From: Seriola aureovittata
Taxonomy: Eukaryota; Chordata; Actinopteri; Carangiformes; Carangidae
Direction: 5' to 3'
NCBI RefSeq assembly: GCF_021018895.1
Contig: NC_079387.1
Span: 8,822,083 to 8,886,082, forward strand
Length of the DNA stretch: 64,000 nt
Both the position numbers and the translations under genes were made by a program. Shown in pieces: positions 59,401-64,000 of the stretch (positions within the stretch are counted from its first letter, which is position 1; each line of letters starts with the position of its first letter). The notes beneath the pieces were generated by a model. That model had not been told where the DNA came from. It saw nothing but the letters and a program-made list of their open reading frames with translations, and searched no databases.

Positions 59401-62166
59401 TAAAGTTTGACGAATACTACGCACTAAAAGTCCGATCCCTCTTACTTTACACAAGTGCAATAATAAACTGCTGCAGTTACCCTTTAAAAAAAAAAAGACA
59501 ACAGAGCGATGAGAGTGATTCTGTTATTGTGATGCAGAAATATAAATGACCCAGAATTTATCAAGCTAACAGGTAAACACAGAGGATTTGTTGAATTTGC
59601 ATTGACAGTAAACAACATCAAACAGCGAAATTTAAAAGAGGGCAGATCAGAAAACAGAGACGTTTTTTGTAAAATATGATAAAATATACTCATGAAACTG
59701 GGGAAATTATGAAAGCTTGTCTCTAATATGAGCCTTGTTATTTAAGAATTTATGACAGGTCAGTGTACATGCTAACACTGTAGGTCTAAATACACACAAA
59801 TTCACAACTATTTCCACTGTCAGAAGATAAAGTGCAGCACATCAAACGCTGCTAAATACATTTATTTACCGTGTATATATTTAATCTATGTTTATACGAT
59901 AAAGATTTGATGGACATCTTTGCACTAAATTTCAAAAGAGAAGATACCTTGACCCCGTTTGACAGACATCAATCTGTAATGTCTGAGTGTAAACCTCGGC
60001 TCTTTCAACATCAGCAGAACAGCAAACACAATTCAATATCTATTTACCCAATGAAAAAAAATCTGTGCTTGCTTTGTGTGCTGCAGATGCAGAGTTGAGA
60101 GACCTATGGCTGTGTGAAATGTCTATATACTGTGTGTGTGTGTGTGTGTGTGTGGATATGGATCCAGAACATTTCAAGTATGTGTATGTGCGCGCCCTCC
60201 CCTTCTGGCAGAGGACGGCGAGTTTGGGCATTTGCCATGTTGTCCCAGCAGGGTGCTAGAGCCACGATGGAGGGGACAGATGGACTAAATTCTCTTTCCC
60301 CGTGGTTTACAATTCAGACAGACAGAGAGCGGAACAAAGAAGCCAGAGAAACGGAGCGCTACAGAGGGAGATTTAATCATTGAAATGGAGAAGAAAAAAA
60401 AAAAACCCTCTAAAAAAAGGAACCTCGCCACTTCAAAGTTGAGAAGATACCAAAAACTGGAAGTACCGAGAGACAAAACGCTGTGCCAGCAACGTCTTGT
60501 GGATGAAAGAGAGACCGAAATAGACTTTTTACTGGTGTGCCCAAACTGAGACTGGTGAAAACATGGCACCAAAATGAATCCAGAAGTATTTGGCTGAATG
60601 TTGAGAGCATTAGCCAGAAAGCTACAATCGAACATCATATTCAAGAATGAATATTTGTTAAAATTAACTAATATATGTACTTTACATGAGGCTTCAAAGT
60701 CATTTAAATTCATATATGCACAAAGCAAGTGAGCATGTTGGCAGCTCTACATCGCAGCATGAGGTAACTCTCTGAAAACTCATACTTCAAACCCCAGAAA
60801 TCACGCAACATGCCTTCAGCAAACGGCACACAGCCTGCTAATGTTTACCACTGCGGCTCATCTCTGATGCTTCATACCAAAGGAAACCAAAGGCACTTGA
60901 AGGGGGGGGGGGCGGGGGGGGGGCGGCTGGTTAAGTCCACCTGTCAATGGATGGAGCGTTCGCTCACTGTTAGTCAGGAGGCAGAGTTGATTTTATACAT
61001 TTTTTGTTTTATGTTGTCGCTTCTTGTGGAGAACGAGGTGACGACACCGAACGTTAGCAATATCAAATATTTAGATTTATATTTAATAGTAAGCTATTGT
61101 AAATGTATTTTTATGATCCTTAAATCAGCAATACCCATCACATAAATCGCAGGTTTTTGGTTTTAAGTTCCAGATTCCAAATAATACAGGGACATTTTAC
61201 TGTTCCTTCAAAATAAAAGTTTGACATTTTGGGAAATAGCTTTATTGTGTTAAATTATCAAATTATCTTCTCATGTTACGATGCTAGCTAATAGCATGTT
61301 ACAGAAATGGTATCGTTGAGATTTTAACAGTACTACTTTTAGCAATACTGCTTATTGATCTTGTTCTTTTATCGCTACTGTTTGTTATTTTGGTTTCGGT
61401 ATCCATCCCTACTCCCTGAAATGCGCCCTTCGTTTTCCGGGTCAACGAAGGATCCAGTGGGTGGATCCTTCGCAGCCAAAAAACTATCCCAAGAATCATT
61501 GCTCCCCGGCGATTAATCACTTTTCAAAAAGAGAATATGGCAGACTCCACAAATAGCAGTGAACATGTGTGTGTAGTTGTGTGCACATGTGTGAGTGTGT
61601 GTGTGTGTGTGTGTGTTCATTGCAGGTTTCCATAGCGATATCCCCTCCTGCGGTGAGCTGGCTGTTGCATCTCAACCCAGTAGATTGTATTATGATCTAT
61701 ATTTACTGTACTAACACAGTGAGTGGGCCTTTGTGCCTCTCCCACAAGGCACATACAGATCTCCATGGCGACAGCTGAGGGAAGGAAAATGAAAATACAC
61801 TGAATCCCAAAGAGGAAGCCACATGATGAGACAAACTAGCTTCATGTACAGACCATGAAACCTTATCTTCAAAAACCACAAACCAGTGCATACGAGTATA
61901 AATCAAATGCACCGCTGTTGTCGTTTTTACACTCATCAGATGTAGAAAGATTCTGAGCTTGGAGGATATTTCCTGAAGACTTTTAAAGACCTGAGGACAC
62001 CCACGCGTTTGCCCCTTTAACCTACCTCTCTGAAGCAGGTGGTGTTAATGAAGAGGCAGACCTCCTCTTTGTGAAGAGCTTTTCCTTGGCGACCAGTCGG
62101 ACGCTGCCCCCCTCCTGCTGGACCTTGCTCAGGGAGGCCTGGGCTACTTCGTCTCTGCTGAGGTAC
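52947..62166 (-). CDS. zranb3: ZRANB3, last five coding exons (partial gene)
   Basis: ZRANB3 is a SNF2-family annealing helicase and structure-specific endonuclease that binds PCNA and remodels stalled replication forks. The window holds its C-terminal 240 residues in five exons that join in phase: 62026-62166, 58499-58657, 57317-57509, 53741-53872, 52947-53045. Visible features are a Cys-rich zinc-binding segment (CLSC ... FCSHRCQEEF), LETEQGICQHCG with a CxxC, and the HNH nuclease core (WQVDHIRPVYSGGG, LDNLQTLCTVCH) with the catalytic Asp-His intact. The human protein reads nearly the same around CQEEF and the HNH core. The extreme end reads DISWFFVRK where human has DITRFLVKK, the APIM motif that binds PCNA. 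The helicase, PIP box and NZF finger exons lie beyond position 64000. Minus orientation relative to CCNT2 matches human. Confidence 0.95.
53741..53872 (-). CDS. zranb3: ZRANB3 exon with HNH nuclease core
   Basis: Encodes LNEMIRAPVEGDFWQVDHIR, PVYSGGGQCSLDNLQTLC and TVCHKT. Acceptor TTTCTAG|CTG, donor ACC|GTACGT. Asp-His, Asn and His of the HNH fold are present. Confidence 0.95.
54775..54900 (+). repeat. Teleost interspersed repeat fragment
   Basis: GAGCATGTTAGCATGCTAGG, then GCATGTTAGCACGCTGATGT and TAGCATTTAGCTCAAAGC, a word pattern I recall from many fish genomic sequences. Family name not assigned. Confidence 0.5.
55843..56016. repeat. Large compound (AC)n microsatellite
   Basis: (AC) about 43 units at 55843-55928, a 50-base spacer, then (AC) about 17 units at 55982-56016, in a ZRANB3 intron. 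Shorter AC/GCAC units precede it at 55659-55710. Confidence 0.95.
56370..56411. repeat. (GT)21 microsatellite
   Basis: Opposite-strand orientation to the (AC)n arrays 400 bases to its left; a shorter (GT)n lies at 56173-56199. Confidence 0.95.
57317..57509 (-). CDS. zranb3: ZRANB3 exon upstream of the HNH core
   Basis: Encodes CQEEFQLRSNQTYMRSRVLE, TEQGICQHCGLHAHDLFLRV and on to WLTQLSLKQ. Acceptor CTCCCATAG|A, donor CAG|GTTGGA. Confidence 0.95.
58499..58657 (-). CDS. zranb3: ZRANB3 exon with Cys-rich segment
   Basis: Encodes QDKEDCKTVEEQPSAQAGYL through VPLCLSCQQACSTT to WDTRFCSH. Of two tandem candidate acceptors (ending at 58658 and 58654), only the one at 58658 keeps frame with the upstream exon. 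Donor AG|GTATTG. Confidence 0.92.
61205..61300 (+). repeat. Partial copy of the 14.6-kb interspersed repeat
   Basis: GTTTGACATTTTGGGAAATA, GCTTTATTG and a later TTCTCATG..ACGATGCTAGCTAAT match the left end of the family seen at 14565-14800. Confidence 0.45.
62026..62166 (-). CDS. zranb3: ZRANB3 exon, first one inside the window
   Basis: Encodes YLSRDEVAQASLSKVQQEGG, SVRLVAKEKLFTKRRS and ASSLTPPASE. Acceptor TTTTCACAG|G, donor AG|GTAGGT. Its reading phase joins exactly to the 58.5-kb exon. This linker part of ZRANB3 is poorly conserved, so assignment rests partly on splice signals and frame. Confidence 0.82.
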
Positions 62167-64000
62167 CTGTGAAAATGGGATAAACAGGGCTGTGAGGGAG
62201 CGGAGGATTCTGTAGATGTTATATAACAGGAGAGCCCGATGAAGAGAGCTGATTCACATGTCGAGCGTTGGGGGAGCAGTTGCAAGGAGATGGATTCATA
62301 AACTTTCTCTTGATAGCATTAGCACCGGGTAAGATAGGAAAATTTAATGTTGCACAAACCTGCTGGTTATCTTTTTGGGAGTGTAATCCTGGGACTCACC
62401 CACATCCACACAACACACACACACACCAACACCCACAGAACTGCCAAAACAGTGCAATGCCAGATGCACTTTTATATTTTTCTTGGCACAAATCTGTGCT
62501 TAAACGCAGAAATTCCTCCTTTCATTGCTTATTTTCTATTCTGTTTGCGTGCTTATATTCTGTTTGTCCTCTTCCCCTGCTGAATCCCATTACTATTGCT
62601 GCTGCAGCAATCTAATTTCCCCACAGGCATCGTCAATCATCTAATCTAATCCATCTACCCCACCACTGTTTTTTATGGCCCGTTGTAATACAGATGCTAG
62701 GTGTGCAAGTCGAAAATTGCATGAAACACTACATGTCAATCCGGGCGGGATTAAAATGACCCAAAGATGTCAGAGTTGACAAGAAATACAGGAGGGGAGC
62801 TTGAGGGAAGGGGGGGGGGGGGAGAGAATCACTGACTTCTTTGTTCTGAGTGTAAGAAAATGCTCTGCATCCTCAGAAAAGAGAGAAAATGTCCCCAGGT
62901 AACATTACTGCTTTCTAAAGAAGAATGATGTAACAAACTAATAGTCCCAGCGGAGCAGTTATCTTTTCTATTTCCTCCTCTACAGGGAGGTCAGACATCA
63001 TATTAGCGGCTCATCCAGTCACACAGGTGAAATTAAATACAACTGGAGTTTTTACAGTTATTTTATAGATATTTAATAAAGGCCATCCAAGGTTTTCAGT
63101 TCCATCCAAGTGGTGTCTGTGTGAGGAGCTTTGCTGTATGTGTGACATTTTGTTGCGTACTTTTATTTTGAAATTGCAGCACGAGAGTCTCATTCTAATT
63201 GGATAACAGCCAATAATTCGGCCTGTGCATAAGTCCAAGGCTCTTCGAGTTGTTCAGCTGCTGTTTCCAAGCTGCATGTTCTGCTCCTGAAGTAAGAAAA
63301 CCTCAGTCAAGATCACAGACACTTGTAGCTCCACTAATATCTAAATATCCAGCCTTGGAGTTTAACCTTACTCCATTGATTTTATGAGGATGGTAGTTTT
63401 TTTAATCTGTTTTTTTGTTTAGCAGCCTTTAGGAAACACTAGATCTTCGCTGGATAAACACATAAGGTGTATATAAAGATAGACGTAGCCTCTGTGACGT
63501 CACCCGCAGGTTTCTGAAGAGCGGTCTGCTGCTCCGTCGCCATCTTGGCAGAGCCCCGACTCAGCCTGGGCAAAGACGTGTTTGCATACGCTCACCCGCC
63601 TGTCACTCAAACAAGCCACGTCTTCAATTATACATAACTTTAAGCCTTAATAAAATCGAAACGGGTGAGCTGTATATAAGAGAGGAGAGACTGGACGGAG
63701 AGACAGGAGGCAGCCGCGGCGTGTTGTGGCTGTTTCACAGACAATCAACTCCGGTGATGAAACTGTTCACTAATTGTCGTGCGGATCAATAATTAATGGT
63801 GTATTTTCCGAGCACTTGTTCTGACAGCTACGTCAATTCTTGAACTTAGTTTGTTGAAACTTTATTGCTGGAAGACAAACAGTCGCTCTGCCACCGCTGA
63901 AATAAAATCAATATCTGGCTCGGCTCCTAGAACTATAAGGCATGTAGAAAAATAAACTTAGACTGTTTAACCACAAAGAAACATTTACTGCACAGAAACA
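62167..64000 (-). other. zranb3: ZRANB3 intron to window edge
   Basis: No further exon recognised. Holds a G run at 62810-62822 and the interspersed repeat at about 63450-63700. Confidence 0.6.
63450..63700 (+). repeat. Teleost interspersed repeat
   Basis: CTCTGTGACGTCACCCGCAG, GTTTCTGAAGAGCGGT, GTCGCCATCTTGGCA and the end ATACATAACTTTAAGCCTTA / GGGTGAGCTGTATA follow the pattern of a common fish repeat. Identified from memory only. Confidence 0.5.

Larger units (their letters stand above)
57510..62025 (-). other. zranb3: ZRANB3 introns
   Basis: Non-coding apart from the 58499-58657 exon. Contains a GT run at 60129-60153, G runs at 60903-60922, a fish repeat fragment at 61205-61300, a hairpin at 61446-61472 and a GT run at 61595-61615. 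Nothing else recognised. Confidence 0.65.

Overview
The window is vertebrate nuclear DNA, almost certainly from a ray-finned (teleost) fish. Split genes with short to medium introns encode recognisable vertebrate proteins. The non-coding DNA is AT-rich, packed with (CA)n/(GT)n microsatellites, and carries several interspersed repeats typical of teleost genomes. No bacterial, CRISPR or prophage structure is present.

Layout. (1) About 0.57-3.17 kb, minus strand: a long uninterrupted reading frame for an unrecognised protein of about 864 residues, with nine exact-period 7-residue repeats and an acidic stretch. (2) About 4.85-5.46 kb, minus strand: a Glu/Ser-rich reading frame, probably one exon of a larger gene, with a cluster of tyrosine motifs near its start. 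(3) 11.03-28.0 kb, minus strand: the complete coding region of TMEM163, a zinc transporter of synaptic vesicles and lysosomes, in eight exons (294 residues). (4) 30.3-37.06 kb, plus strand: the complete coding region of CCNT2 (cyclin T2, the CDK9 partner in P-TEFb) in nine exons (610 residues). Its first intron has the hallmarks of a minor-spliceosome (U12-type) intron. (5) About 38.1-52.9 kb: a gene-free interval holding decayed transposons, microsatellites and some unique-sequence blocks that resemble regulatory DNA. (6) 52.9-62.2 kb, minus strand: the last five coding exons of ZRANB3 (annealing helicase / HNH endonuclease). The rest of that gene lies beyond the right edge.

The order and orientation TMEM163(-) / CCNT2(+) / ZRANB3(-) match human chromosome 2q21.3, but ACMSD, MAP3K19 and RAB3GAP1, which sit among them in human, are not seen here. 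The three recognised genes do not form a pathway: one transports zinc, one controls transcription elongation and one repairs stalled replication forks. They are a conserved neighbourhood. TMEM163 and CCNT2 are divergent, with start codons 2.3 kb apart.

Exon boundaries were set by hand from reading frame, GT/AG signals and remembered human protein sequences. All junction phases close correctly. Transcription starts, poly(A) sites and regulatory blocks are much less certain.
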